Assembly (NCBI GenBank): GCA_964624795.1
Contig: CAZUZS010000042.1
Location: 1 to 42,490, forward strand
From: CAZUZS01 sp964624795
GTDB lineage: Bacteria > Calditrichota > Calditrichia > RBG-13-44-9
DNA length: 42,490 nucleotides
Reading direction: 5' to 3'
Below the pieces are notes generated by a model. That model was not told the DNA's origin, did no database searches, and was given only the letters and a program-made list of their open reading frames with translations. Of this stretch, positions 16,686-27,500 are shown one piece after another. The translations under genes were made by a program, and so were the position numbers. Numbering within the stretch: position 1 is the stretch's first letter; each line of letters opens with the position of its first letter.

Positions 16686-17399
16686 TTAATCCAGGGATTT
16701 TTCTAATCCTTCGTAAGCCTTGTGCACTTTTTCAATCGCTTCTTTTACCTTCTCATGATCTTTCGAATCGTGTAATTTTCCTAAATCGGCTACTGCATCC
16801 GACAATTCTTTTCGATGCTGGTCGAAAGCTTCTTGCCGGGATGCAAAGCGTCTGGGTAATTCAGCAGTGTTGAGACTCTCCATTTCCTGCTGGAACTGCG
16901 GAATGGCTTCATTGATTTTTTCCCAATTCTCGGTTGGCAAATAATCGTGAAACACATGAAACATCACTTTGTGGAATGCATCCATTGCCGGAACCGGTGG
17001 GTTGACGATGTTTACCAATGATTCGTAAGCGTCATGCATGTCCCGGGCGGATTTTAGAAGCGCTTCGTCGTCATTTGCATCCATCGCTTTTTTGTACGAT
17101 GCCAGGACGTTTCCCATCTGCTCCAGGCCCTGCTCCCAATGCATTTTCCGGTCCGGCCACTGCGGCGGAAATTCGGCGCTTTTCAAATTCTGATAATCTT
17201 TTTCCAAATCGGGATAGAGCGATTTCAGCAAATCGGAATCCTTGTTGGGATATGCTTTATGCCAGAGTGGATGAATTGATTTATGCATTTGATCCAATGC
17301 CGGAATCTCGATTTTCTGAGTCTCCGTTTCCTGCCCGAATGCAGGGAGGAAGGAAAAAATGGCGAGCAATACGAAAATAGAAATTGAACTGTGCTTCAT
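16686..17399 (-). CDS. Exported helical protein, internally duplicated, His-rich
   Basis: I do not recognise a named family. The 237-residue protein has a signal peptide (ending near FGQ, residue 23) followed by two repeats of about 95 residues (34-128 and 138-232) that align without a gap at an offset of 104. Conserved in both are His39/His143, His47/His151, Pro51/Pro155, the Ala-Glu-x-Pro of 75-78/179-182, Arg84/Arg188, Gln90/Gln194, and a C-terminal helix H-x-A-Y-E-x-L (His122/His226). The sequence is strongly helical and charged. The paired histidines suggest periplasmic metal or haem binding in a four-helix arrangement, but this is inference. AGGAGA lies 6-11 nt upstream of the ATG. Confidence 0.75.
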   Translation of the reverse strand: MKHSSISIFVLLAIFSFLPAFGQETETQKIEIPALDQMHKSIHPLWHKAYPNKDSDLLKSLYPDLEKDYQNLKSAEFPPQWPDRKMHWEQGLEQMGNVLASYKKAMDANDDEALLKSARDMHDAYESLVNIVNPPVPAMDAFHKVMFHVFHDYLPTENWEKINEAIPQFQQEMESLNTAELPRRFASRQEAFDQHRKELSDAVADLGKLHDSKDHEKVKEAIEKVHKAYEGLEKSLD

Positions 17400-17512
17400 G
17401 GGACATCTCCTTTTTTTTGCATATTCAGCTTTATGATTTAATCAAAAATTAAATTCTGGCTAATGTTTTTCTTCAGCGTCCCGCCGGGTTTTCCAAAAGG
17501 ATGGAGTTTGTA

Positions 17513-17546
17513 GAAAAAATTCCGGCGCCATTTCTGACGCCGGAAT
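17513..17546 (-). terminator. Terminator of the tricorn protease gene
   Basis: TTCCGGCG (17520-17527) and CGCCGGAA (17538-17545) form an 8-bp stem. On the minus strand it is followed by six T (A run 17514-17519). It lies 25 nt after the stop of the tricorn gene. Confidence 0.85.
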
Positions 17547-17569
17547 AGATAGAGTGCCAGTAAGATTGT

Positions 17570-20500
17570 CTATTTCGGATAATTCTCCACCGGGTAGGCG
17601 GCCGGTTTTGGGAAATTGCGCGGATTCTCCTTAATATCTTGCATTACAATTTCAATCGCCTTATCCAGTTGCGGATCTTTGCCATCTACCAAATCCTCCA
17701 GGCGGTTATCCACGTAAACGTCCGGCTCCACGCCATGCCCTTCGATAATCCATTTCCCTTCCAGGCTCAATGTGCCGAATTCCGGCCTGGTGACATAACC
17801 GCCATCCACAAGGCGCGAGTACCCCCGGATCCCGGTAACGCCGCCCCAGGTTCTGGTGCCGACCAATTTTCCCAGTTTGTATTCTTTAAAATAGTGGGGG
17901 AAAATATCGCCATCCGAGGCGGAATAGGCATTGGCCAGGCATACAAGGTAACCGTTGAAAGCGGCATCCGGGTATGTCTCCAGGTCTTTGGGATTGCGGG
18001 CCTTCCCCAGCCCGGCAACGAAACGGCGCAGACGTTCAAGTATCATCTGGCTCACAAACCCGCCGCCGTTGAAACGCACATCAATGATAATCGCCTTTTT
18101 CTTGATTTGCGCATAATAGGTCTTCACGAACTGGTTCAATCCATCATCGCCCATGTCCGGGATATGAACATAACCTACCTCGCCATTTGTTTTTTCCTCA
18201 ACATACCGGCGATTTTTTTCTACCCATGTCAGGTAGTTCAAATCGAATTCGCTGCTTACCGGCTTAATTTTATACTCTTTCGCTCCATCTTCGACAGGTT
18301 TGCCGTTTACCCGGATACGCACAATTTTGTCGGCCTGGTTCTGGAGCAGTTCATAGGGATTCATGGATGTGGTCACATCCGTGCCGTTAATGCTGATCAA
18401 ATAATCACCTTCCTTGACCTCGATCCCCGGTTCAGTGAGCGGAGAACGCCGGGAGGGATGCCAATTTTCGCCCTGCAGGATTTGGGTAATTTTGTAGCGG
18501 CCGGCTTGAATGTCGGGGGTGAGTCTTGCACCCAACAAACCGACGTCAACTTTTTTGATCTCCGGCATGTCGCCGCCTCCAACATAAGAGTGACTGGTGT
18601 TTAGCTCGCCGATCATTTCGCCAATGATGTAATTCAGATCAAACCGGTGCGAAAGAGATGGGAGTAGAGCGGCGTACTGTTTACGGACTGCCGGCCAGTC
18701 CAGGCCGTGCATATTGGGAATGTAGAAAAAATCCCGCTCCATTCTCCATGCTTCGTTAAACATTTGAACCCATTCTTTCATGGGATCCAAATACATTTCC
18801 ATGCCGGATAAATCAATTGCCCCGTCTCCCGCATTTTGGCTTTTCTCCGATGTCTTGACAATCCCTGCCTGACCCTTCGCTTTGTAAATGAGGTATTCAC
18901 CGTCCGGCGAAATATCATAAAAATCAAGCCCCGACATGAAAGTAGTTTCTTTTTTGTCCTCAAAACTGAAAGCTTTCAATTCTCGTGGCGTTGATTCCAG
19001 AGGACCGCTTAATCCGTTGAGCGGGAGGGAAAGATAAAACAATTTGCCTTTAGTTGCTTTCAGGCTTGCAAGATTTGCGGGTGAGGCAGGCAGTGCTGCC
19101 ACGCGCTCTGCGATTCCCCGGAAATCAATTTGCAGCGGCTGTTCTTTTTCCTTCTTCTCTTTCTTCTTTTCCTTGTCGTTGGCGTTTTCATCTTTTTTCG
19201 CTTCAACCTCATCGCTTTCCGGTGCAAACGGAGACAGCTCGTTTGCCTTCAGCGTCATGACATAAACCCTGGCCTGCTTATCGTAGACATAACTCATTTC
19301 GTAATTGCCGAGCAGCGCGTTGTAGTTACGTTCCGAGATGAAATAGAGATATTTACCTTCCGGATCGAATACCGGATTGTAGTCATCGGTCATGTCTGTT
19401 GTTAGCCGGTGGATTTGGCGGTTATCCGGAGAGTAGAGAAAAAGTGATTGAAATCCATTGTATTCCGGCTTGGCATAAACCAGCCATTTGCTGTCTGGGG
19501 ACCAGTTGTAATCATGGATTTCCCAGCGATTCGCGCTATCCACGAAGGTCGTGGTCTTTGATGCAATATCGATGTAGTAGAGTTTTAGATTCTTATCAGC
19601 GAATGCCAATTTCCTGCTGTCGGGCGACCAGACCGGCATAAATTTATGGCCCGGGTGGTTTTGGGTAAGTTGTGTAACTGTGCCCTCCTCACCAGCCGTT
19701 CGTATATAGATTTCTTCATTTCCGGACTCATCCGAAATATATGAGATCCATTTCCCATCCGGCGACCAGTTTACGCCCCGTTCATTGGCGCCACTGGTAT
19801 TGGTCAGGTTGCGGGTGTTTCCTTTTTTCTGCGGAACCGTAAAAATATCGCCGCGGGCGTCCAGCAGTGCCCTTTTGCCGCCAGGTGCTACTGCGATTTC
19901 TGTTATTTTATCCTCCACTTTCTGGTAGTGGGCCCTGGTCAATTCTCTGTCGCTGTTCAGCGTAATCGGGATATTGTCATACTTATCTGTTTCCAGATTG
20001 AGAAGGTAGAGGAAACCACCGTTTTCGTAAACGATTTCTCCATCGCCGAGCGACGGCCAGTTCACGTCGAATTCCTTGTGAAATGTAAGCTGCTTTGTTT
20101 GTTTTGTATCCAAATCGTAAGAAAAAATGTTTGCCCGCCCGGTTCGATCGGAGGCGAAATATATTCGGTTTTTATACCACATGGGAATGTGGTCCATTCC
20201 ATCGTAATCGGTGATTTTTTGGCTGCTGTTATTTGCGAAATCGTAGATCCAAATATCCTGTTCCTGACCACCTTTATACCGTTTCCAGGTGCGGAAGTCG
20301 CGGAAAATTCTGTTGAGCGCAATTCTTTTCATATCCGGCGAGTAGCTCGCGAAGCCGGCATAGGGGAAAGGAAGCGGTTGGGGATAGCCGCCATCTTTGC
20401 CGATAAGAAAGAGCTTCCCTAACCATGCATTAAAGGATTCCCGTTGGCTGCGAAACAGGATTGATTTTCCGTCCGGTGTCCATTCGAACACCAGGTTGTC

Positions 20501-20854
20501 ATATCCCATCCGACCCGGCAGGTCGGTCGCCTTCGGATAATAGGTCAGTCGTTTCGGCACGCCACCCTCGGCCGGCATCACGTAAACTTCCCTGGTGCCG
20601 TCCAATTCGCCGCTAAACGCGATTTCCTTTCCGTCCGGGCTGAAGCGGGCGAAAAACTCAATTCCCTTGCTGGTCGTCAGCCTGCGCGCAGCCCCGCCGG
20701 CAGTTGAACCGAGCCACAAATCGCCGGCGTAGGTGAAAACAACTTTGTTCCCGTGGACATCCGGAAATCGTAATAATCGGTCCTGTCCAAGACAGTTATC
20801 GGCGATTAAAAAGAAGATGAAAAAGAGATAAACGAAATAATTAAACGGTCTCAC
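17570..20854 (-). CDS. Tricorn-type S41 protease, exported
   Basis: Tricorn proteases degrade peptides released by larger proteases; bacterial homologues are often exported. This one has a signal peptide (ending near CLGQ). TolB-like six- and seven-bladed propeller repeats follow (RFSPDGKEIAFSG, WSPDGKWISYISDESG, WSPDSRKLAF), then a Lys/Glu-rich linker near 570-590, a PDZ domain near 770-860 and the S41 domain. The catalytic His is in LNTSHSYVGG (about residue 755) and the Ser in YSASDGD (about 980). I start at the GTG at 20854 because AAGGAGG sits 5 nt before it; an ATG at 20869 is in frame but contains that ribosome site. At about 1,094 residues the gene is full length and alone in its transcript. 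Confidence 0.93.
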   Translation of the reverse strand: MRPFNYFVYLFFIFFLIADNCLGQDRLLRFPDVHGNKVVFTYAGDLWLGSTAGGAARRLTTSKGIEFFARFSPDGKEIAFSGELDGTREVYVMPAEGGVPKRLTYYPKATDLPGRMGYDNLVFEWTPDGKSILFRSQRESFNAWLGKLFLIGKDGGYPQPLPFPYAGFASYSPDMKRIALNRIFRDFRTWKRYKGGQEQDIWIYDFANNSSQKITDYDGMDHIPMWYKNRIYFASDRTGRANIFSYDLDTKQTKQLTFHKEFDVNWPSLGDGEIVYENGGFLYLLNLETDKYDNIPITLNSDRELTRAHYQKVEDKITEIAVAPGGKRALLDARGDIFTVPQKKGNTRNLTNTSGANERGVNWSPDGKWISYISDESGNEEIYIRTAGEEGTVTQLTQNHPGHKFMPVWSPDSRKLAFADKNLKLYYIDIASKTTTFVDSANRWEIHDYNWSPDSKWLVYAKPEYNGFQSLFLYSPDNRQIHRLTTDMTDDYNPVFDPEGKYLYFISERNYNALLGNYEMSYVYDKQARVYVMTLKANELSPFAPESDEVEAKKDENANDKEKKKEKKEKEQPLQIDFRGIAERVAALPASPANLASLKATKGKLFYLSLPLNGLSGPLESTPRELKAFSFEDKKETTFMSGLDFYDISPDGEYLIYKAKGQAGIVKTSEKSQNAGDGAIDLSGMEMYLDPMKEWVQMFNEAWRMERDFFYIPNMHGLDWPAVRKQYAALLPSLSHRFDLNYIIGEMIGELNTSHSYVGGGDMPEIKKVDVGLLGARLTPDIQAGRYKITQILQGENWHPSRRSPLTEPGIEVKEGDYLISINGTDVTTSMNPYELLQNQADKIVRIRVNGKPVEDGAKEYKIKPVSSEFDLNYLTWVEKNRRYVEEKTNGEVGYVHIPDMGDDGLNQFVKTYYAQIKKKAIIIDVRFNGGGFVSQMILERLRRFVAGLGKARNPKDLETYPDAAFNGYLVCLANAYSASDGDIFPHYFKEYKLGKLVGTRTWGGVTGIRGYSRLVDGGYVTRPEFGTLSLEGKWIIEGHGVEPDVYVDNRLEDLVDGKDPQLDKAIEIVMQDIKENPRNFPKPAAYPVENYPK

Positions 20855-21408
20855 AGTTGCCTCCTTCATTTTGTTTCAAAATTAATTCCGACTTATGCCA
20901 GATCAATCCAAAGCGCGGTGAGATTGATATGTGAGAGTGATGACATCGCCCGGCAAAAATTTTTGGTATAAAATCCTCTCATTTTATATAATTCCGAAGA
21001 TCACATTCAAACTAAATTGGCCTGTTAATTTATGCTGTTGCCAATAAAAGCGCAAACATAATTCTCATGTATTACTTATTGTGCAAATGCGATGGCAGTG
21101 AAGTTGGTTAAAGTTCAAGACAAATTTCCCATCGATTAGGAAAAGTTTTTCCTACCTGAGTAGGCAAAATTGATCTTAATCACATTTCTCCAATTCCATA
21201 AATTAGCGGCTAAGTTGTTGAATGACATTAGTATAACAAACATGTTCAAGAGACATGGTACCGTTTTTGTATTTTCGTTGCTGTTTTAGTGTGAGGCTAA
21301 AGGGAGAGTTGTATTTAATCAAATACCCGGAGGAGGGCCTATGACATAATTCCACCGCAGTTCCCATCTGTTCCTAATTTTTTTAACCACTAATTTGGAG
21401 GTGTTATA
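20855..21408. promoter_or_regulatory. Divergent control region, tricorn / TonB receptor
   Basis: No gene is seen in these 550 bases. Two overlapping palindromes stand out: AGGAAAA-GT-TTTTCCT (21138-21153) and CCTAC-CTGA-GTAGG (21151-21164), about 250 bp before the TonB gene. Closer in, GTATTT-AATC-AAATAC (21311-21326) is a 6-bp hairpin, followed by GGAGGAGGG and a two-codon frame ATG ACA TAA (21341-21349). The actual TonB ribosome site is GGAGG at about 21397. Operator function is inference. Confidence 0.4.
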
Positions 21409-24400
21409 ATGTTAAAACGACTGATTTTTGTTTTATTACTTCTCCCGGCGTTCATATTTGCCCAGTCTTCAGGCAAAATTGCCGGAGTTGTAACGGACAA
21501 ATCAACCGGGGAGCCATTACCCGGCGTGAACGTGATATTGGAAGGAACAACCCAGGGAAGTTCCACTGATATCGATGGCTATTATGTTATCCTCAATGTG
21601 CCCGTTGGTGTATACAGTTTGAGGGCAAATTATATTGGGTACAAGGACGTAGTGATGCAAAATGTCCGTGTGTCAGCAGGTATTACCACCGAGATTAATT
21701 TCAGCCTGGAGCCGACCACTCTGGAACTGGAAGAAGCTATTGTTGTAACGGCACAACGGCCACTAGTAGAAAAGAATGTAACTTCTTCTGTCTCGCTGGT
21801 CACCTCTACCGACATTAAGTCTGTGCCGGTACGTGGACTCAATAATTTGCTTGCACTGCAGGCAAGTGTGGTTGTTCAGGACAACCAGATTCACATCCGC
21901 GGCAGCCGCGCCGATGAGGTTGGTTATTTCTTGGATGGCGCTTCCGTCACGAACCCAGCCAACAATACACAATCTCTCCACGTAATCCAGGAAGCTATTG
22001 AAGAGTTCTCCGTTTATGCAGGCGGTTACACTGCCGAGTTTGGCGGGGCAAACGGTGGAATCATCCGTTCAGAGTTGAAAACCGGAGGAGCCAAATACAA
22101 CGCCTCTGTCGATATGCAAACCGACCAATTTGTTGGACAAGGGCAGAAATACTTGGGAACCTATTCTTATGGTTACCATGATGCCGTTGCAACGTTAAGC
22201 GGCCCCCTGCTTTCCAACAAAGTCAGGTTTTTTGTCGCTGGTGAAAATATCTACCAGGGCGACCGTCAGCGCCGTTTCAGCGAAGGATATACATTCACCG
22301 ACATGGTGGATGTTAACGCCAACAATCCCAGGGTAACCGACGGTAACCCAGATAGTGTGAAAGTTATGAGCTACCCGGACGGGTATACTCCTAACAACCA
22401 GGACAATTTAACCTCAATAAACGGAACGCTGCTTTTTGATCTGTCTCCTCTCAAATTTCGGATAGGTGCGGCTTACGACCACGAAAAAAGGTATCTTGAT
22501 GACACGCCAATGCTAAATATCTTGAACACCCGCAACCAATACCAGACATATGACAACCTGTTATTGACCGGTCGCATAACTCATGTTCTGAATCCGAAGA
22601 CCTATTACGATTTGAATATCAACTATTATTTGCGCAATGACGAGAGAGGTGACGACTGGTTTGGCAACGACTGGAGGAAATGGAGCGATAGCACGGCTGT
22701 CTCAAACTACTCTAAATCCACATTTGGGGCGGATCACACTGTAACCTACCTGGACAGGTGGCATCCGGAGTATAATTATATTCTCAGTGGATNNNNNNNN
22801 NNNNNNNNNNNNNNNNNNNNNNNNNNNNNNNNNNNNNNNNNNNNNNNNNNNNNNNNNNNNNNNNNNNNNNNNNNNNNNNNNNNNNNNNNNNNACTGTAAC
22901 CTACCTGGACAGGTGGCATCCGGAGTATAATTATATTCTCAGTGGATTTACTTTTAACCGCTTCGGTTATCCTTACGGTTTCAGCACCTATTACACCCAT
23001 GAAAAACAGAATTATATAGGCGGCTCGCTGGATTTCACCAGCCAGGCAACCCGCTACCACGAGTTGAAAGCCGGTGTTTCCACCCGCTATTATACCATGC
23101 GTTTCTTTGCTATTCAACCGGATGTTATGGCTACACTGAATGGCATCACGGATGCCCAGGCATCAACTCTGGCTGGAAAGGAAGCTCTGGTTGACGACGC
23201 CACCTGGCAAAATGCCGGCACCGTTTCCAATTATGGTTTCGATCTGCATGGAAACGAATTGAATTCCGGTTTTGACGGCGCCAAACACCCGGTGTTTATG
23301 GCGGTTTACCTGCAGGATAAGATCGAATACAACGATTTAATTATCAATGCAGGTCTTCGTTACGATTATTTTAACACGGATGATCGTACCTTGATAGATC
23401 CCGCAAATCCCGGGCTCGATCCGCAAACCGGCTTGATTATACCGAGCGCGTGGAGAAAAGTTGATGCTTTCCAGCAGGTCAGCCCACGACTGGGATTCTC
23501 TTTCCCGGTGAGCGAGCGGACAGTATTTTATATGCAGTATGGCAAGTTTATCCAGATGAGCGAATTGAACAATATCTATTTTGGCCAGGCCCAATATACC
23601 AGGCAGTTGAATCCTAAATTTTTCTATATTAATCCGGTTGGATTTGGTTTGGAACCGGTACGAACCACTTCTTATGAAATCGGATTCCGCCAGCAGTTAT
23701 CATCTTATGCTGCTTTTGATATCACCGGTTTTTATAAGAATATCAAAGGCCAAATTCAGACCGGCCGCCAGCGTGCTGCAGCCAATGCCCTCATATCCAC
23801 CTATGAACGCTTCCAGAATGGTGACTTTGCCACAACCAAAGGTTTGGAATTCCGCTTCACCCTGCGTCGCGTGAACCGTCTGCAGGCGCAGATCAACTAT
23901 ACGCTGACCAACGCAGAAGGAACTGCCTCCACGGAAACCTCCTTCCACGGTGCTGTTTATAATAATACCGAAAAACCCACTGTGATATCGCCTCTGGATT
24001 ATGCTCCGACCCATACCGGGTCAATCATTGCTGACTACCGGTTTGCTAAGAATGATGGTGGCCGTATACTTGAAAGATTGGGACTGAATGCTATCTTTAC
24101 TTTTTCCAGCGGCCATCCCTATACTTATGTATATGCACCTCCCGGTGGCCAGGTAGATGGTTATAATGTGGGTGTCGATTACATGCTCGATACTCGCAGC
24201 CGCCAGGCTTTGGAGCCTCTGGGTTCATCAACAACCCCCTGGAACTTCAATGTGGATTTGCGCCTGGACAAAACCTTCTCTCTCTTGCAGAGTCTGAATG
24301 CTACCGTTTATATGAGAGTCACCAATTTGTTTAACACTAAGAATGTCCTCAATGTCTACCAGCGGACCGGAAATGCTACCGATGACGGCGTATTGGCTGA

Positions 24401-24563
24401 TCCGGCTTATTCCGGACAGTTTATCGATAAGTATGGTGCCGGTTACGCACCCATGTATAAGGCGATCAATCTTACTAACGGACAGGCCTACTGGGATGAA
24501 GTTGGCAACCAGTTATACGCTCATCCCCGTCAGCTTATTTTTGGGCTTCAACTGGTTTATTAA
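21409..24563 (+). CDS. TonB-dependent receptor, Oar-like, split by a false gap
   Basis: This outer-membrane TonB-dependent protein has a signal peptide (ending IFAQ). A carboxypeptidase-regulatory-like domain follows (about 24-108: GKIAGVVTDKSTGEPLPGVN, then GSSTDIDGYYVI), then a plug domain (about 115-230: VPVRGLNNLLAL, IHIRGSRADEVGYFLDG) and a long barrel ending FGLQLVY. It resembles Oar/SusC-type proteins but has no SusD neighbour. The 100 N at 22793-22892 are flanked by the same 55 nt; removing 155 nt restores one continuous frame of exactly 1,000 codons (999 residues). GGAGG 8 nt before the ATG sets the start. The next gene starts 36 bp downstream, so the triad is probably one transcript. 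Confidence 0.88.
22738..22947. other. Assembly gap with duplicated 55-nt contig ends
   Basis: Bases 22738-22792 are identical to 22893-22947 and flank 100 N. Identical ends of exactly 55 nt are what a de Bruijn assembler with k = 55 leaves at two adjoining contigs. The gap is therefore most likely zero-length and the true sequence runs straight through one copy. Confidence 0.9.
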
Positions 24564-24598
24564 GGGCGATTCTAAATTTAAAAAAGGAGTACAAACTA

Positions 24599-27500
24599 AT
24601 GGTTAAGAAAATAGATAAAATTTCCAGCTATTTGTTGGTTGGAATTCTGCTGGTGTTTTTCTCCACTGCCTTGTTTGCACGTGGGCCGAATAACACCTCC
24701 CGCACGGCTTTCACCAAGCCTTCTGCTGCCAATCTATTTATTGGTCGGTCTTTATCGAATATTGGGAACTGGGCGTACTGGGTGACTTATGATGGTATGT
24801 CCGGTCACAATCCCATTGCCGATGCCTCGGGCGGTACATATCCCCGGCAAACCGGAACCGCAATTTTCCAGGACGGGTTTGTTTGGGGTGGTTATGTGCA
24901 TGATGGTGTCGATCCCGCCAAGCGAGTGGGCGGCGCGACCTACGCAGTGGGAACCCAGGCCGGTTATATAGTTACTGCTGGTCCCAATCCTGTTGCAGTT
25001 GCACTCCCCAACTCGCAGGTCACAATCTACCGCATTCGCTCTGATTGGCGCACCTTAACCGCCGACCAGGTGAGAACGGACGCTGCTGAAGTGAACAGCG
25101 TCGATCCCAGCAAGGTAAGCGAGGATCAGATTCAGACAATTTTACAACAGTACAAGGATTCCTGGAAAGACTGGCCGGTGGAATTAGGCGCTCCTTATGT
25201 AGACGGTAATGGGAATGGCGTTTACGATCCAACCCTGGACGCAAACGGATATCCCATTGAACAAGCGGGAAGTGACTATCCCGGAATTGCCAATGCCGAC
25301 CAGGTGTTGTGGTATGTGCTCAATGACCTGGATGCCAGCGCCACTGCTGCTCTCTACGGCTCTCCTCCGCTTGGTCTGGAATTACAGATTACCATTTGGG
25401 GATACAAACAGCCTGGCGCCGCATTAGGGCAGCTCATATTTAAAAAATACAAATTCATCAACAAATCCGGTTATGATATTGATTCAATGTTTGTATCCCA
25501 ATGGTGCGATCCTGACCTGGGTAATTATTCGGATGACTTCGTTGGTTGCGATACGACCTTGAGTCTGGGATACTGTTATAATTCAACCGCCACAGATGCT
25601 GATTATGCTCCCTTTGGTATCGCCCCGCCAGCAATTGGATATGATTTCTTCCAGGGGCCGCTGGTGAAGGGAAAAGCCGGGGAAGATCTCAATCACAACG
25701 GCATCGACGATGATGTGGATTTTGGTATCAAGGACTTGAAGGAAGTCGGTCCCGGCTTCATAAACCTGCCCATGACTTCTTTTGCCTGGTTTGCGGCAGG
25801 GAGCGACATCGAGGATCCTGAATTGGGCGACTACCAGGGAACTCTGGAGTGGTACAACATGCTCAATGGTTATATTCCAACCATAGCAACCACGCCGTCN
25901 NNNNNNNNNNNNNNNNNNNNNNNNNNNNNNNNNNNNNNNNNNNNNNNNNNNNNNNNNNNNNNNNNNNNNNNNNNNNNNNNNNNNNNNNNNNNNNNNNNNT
26001 TAAAGAGCAATGACAGGGTTGCCCAGAAATTGTACAACGACCTGTTTACCACTGTGCCAAAACCGCCGGTTTCTCCCAACGTAAAAGTTGTTAATTACCC
26101 CGAGAAGGTCGTCCTGGATTGGGGTTATGATCTGAGCGCGGTTGCACAAACAGAAACCAAAAATCCGCTGACCGGCTATGACTTCCAGGGATACAATGTC
26201 TATCAATTGCCAAGCCCCTCCGCATCAATAGATCTGGCTACGAGAATTGCGACTTACGACCTGGTGGATACGGTCGACATAATAAAAGGTATCCGGTTCC
26301 TTCCGCAGTACGGTCAGGAAGTCACGGTGCCGGTTGAATTCGGTACTAACAGCGGAATAAAGAGATACATCGAAATAACCAAGGATTATATCAATGACCG
26401 GGACTTCCAGCTTGGTAATGATTATTACTTTGCTGTAACAGCCTACAATTTCAATCCGGCGCCGGTCCTGATTCAGGATAGCACATTGGAATCGTCCATT
26501 CAGGTTCTTCATGTTGTTCCTCAGCCGCCCAATCCCGGCACAGCCTATTCCACAACGACTGGTGAAACAATGATGGCCAACCATACCTCCGGCGTGAGCG
26601 ATGGAATTGTTCAGTCGATTGTGATTGATCCGCTGGCAATAACCGGGGACGACTATGAAGTGTACTTTACCCAGGACACCAGCGGCACTACTTTCTGGAA
26701 CCTGAAAAATACTGCAACCGGAGATGTCCTGGCTACCGATCAGCCAATTTTGGCCAATGTAGACGACAGCGACTCCCAACCGATAACACAAGGCTTCCAG
26801 GTAAAAGTTGCAGGGCCTCCGGTAGGTATTAATACCAACAAACCAGGTCCTTACGGAAATGATCCAACTGAGAATGGTTGGAACTGGGATGGAACCCGCT
26901 GGATAAGTGGTTATGCTTCTGCGGGCGGCCCCACATTCTTCGGCGGCTTGTTTAATGGGGCGGACTTCTTTGGAAGCACCATAACGCCCACCGAGTATGT
27001 AGACGTTAACATGGAATGGGCAAGTGCCACCGACCGTTCCGATACTACCGCTGAAGGACTAGCTGCAGCGAGCCAGTCGGAGGAACCGGATCGATGGTCC
27101 AAAGCGGTTGTTTATCGACGAGATTTGGGCTACGCTGTTCAACCGACGCTGGGTATGGTTCCATTTGCCCTCTATGATACCAGTGTTGATCCTCCGCAGC
27201 GCCTTAAAATTGCTTTTGTGGAGGATGCCAATAATGGTAGCGGCAACCTGTTGTGGGATATGGGTTGGGATGGATCTGCATTTGCCGCCGCTGGCGGACG
27301 TGAATATTTGTTCCTGATAAAAGATCCGTATGACGAGAATTATACCGATTATCTGAATGGGACCTTAGACGGTACCTACGATGGGGTGTTGTACGCAATC
27401 TGGCCTGACGCACGTGGTTCCCATCCATACCTGGAGGCAGATTTTGATATGCAGGTGTATGCCAGCAAGGTAATTACTCCAGATGATATATATACCTTTA

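Noticed and set aside
17639..18604. Long plus-strand open frame opposite the tricorn gene
   Set aside because: It is a shadow of the coding strand; the minus-strand frame carries the tricorn catalytic motifs.
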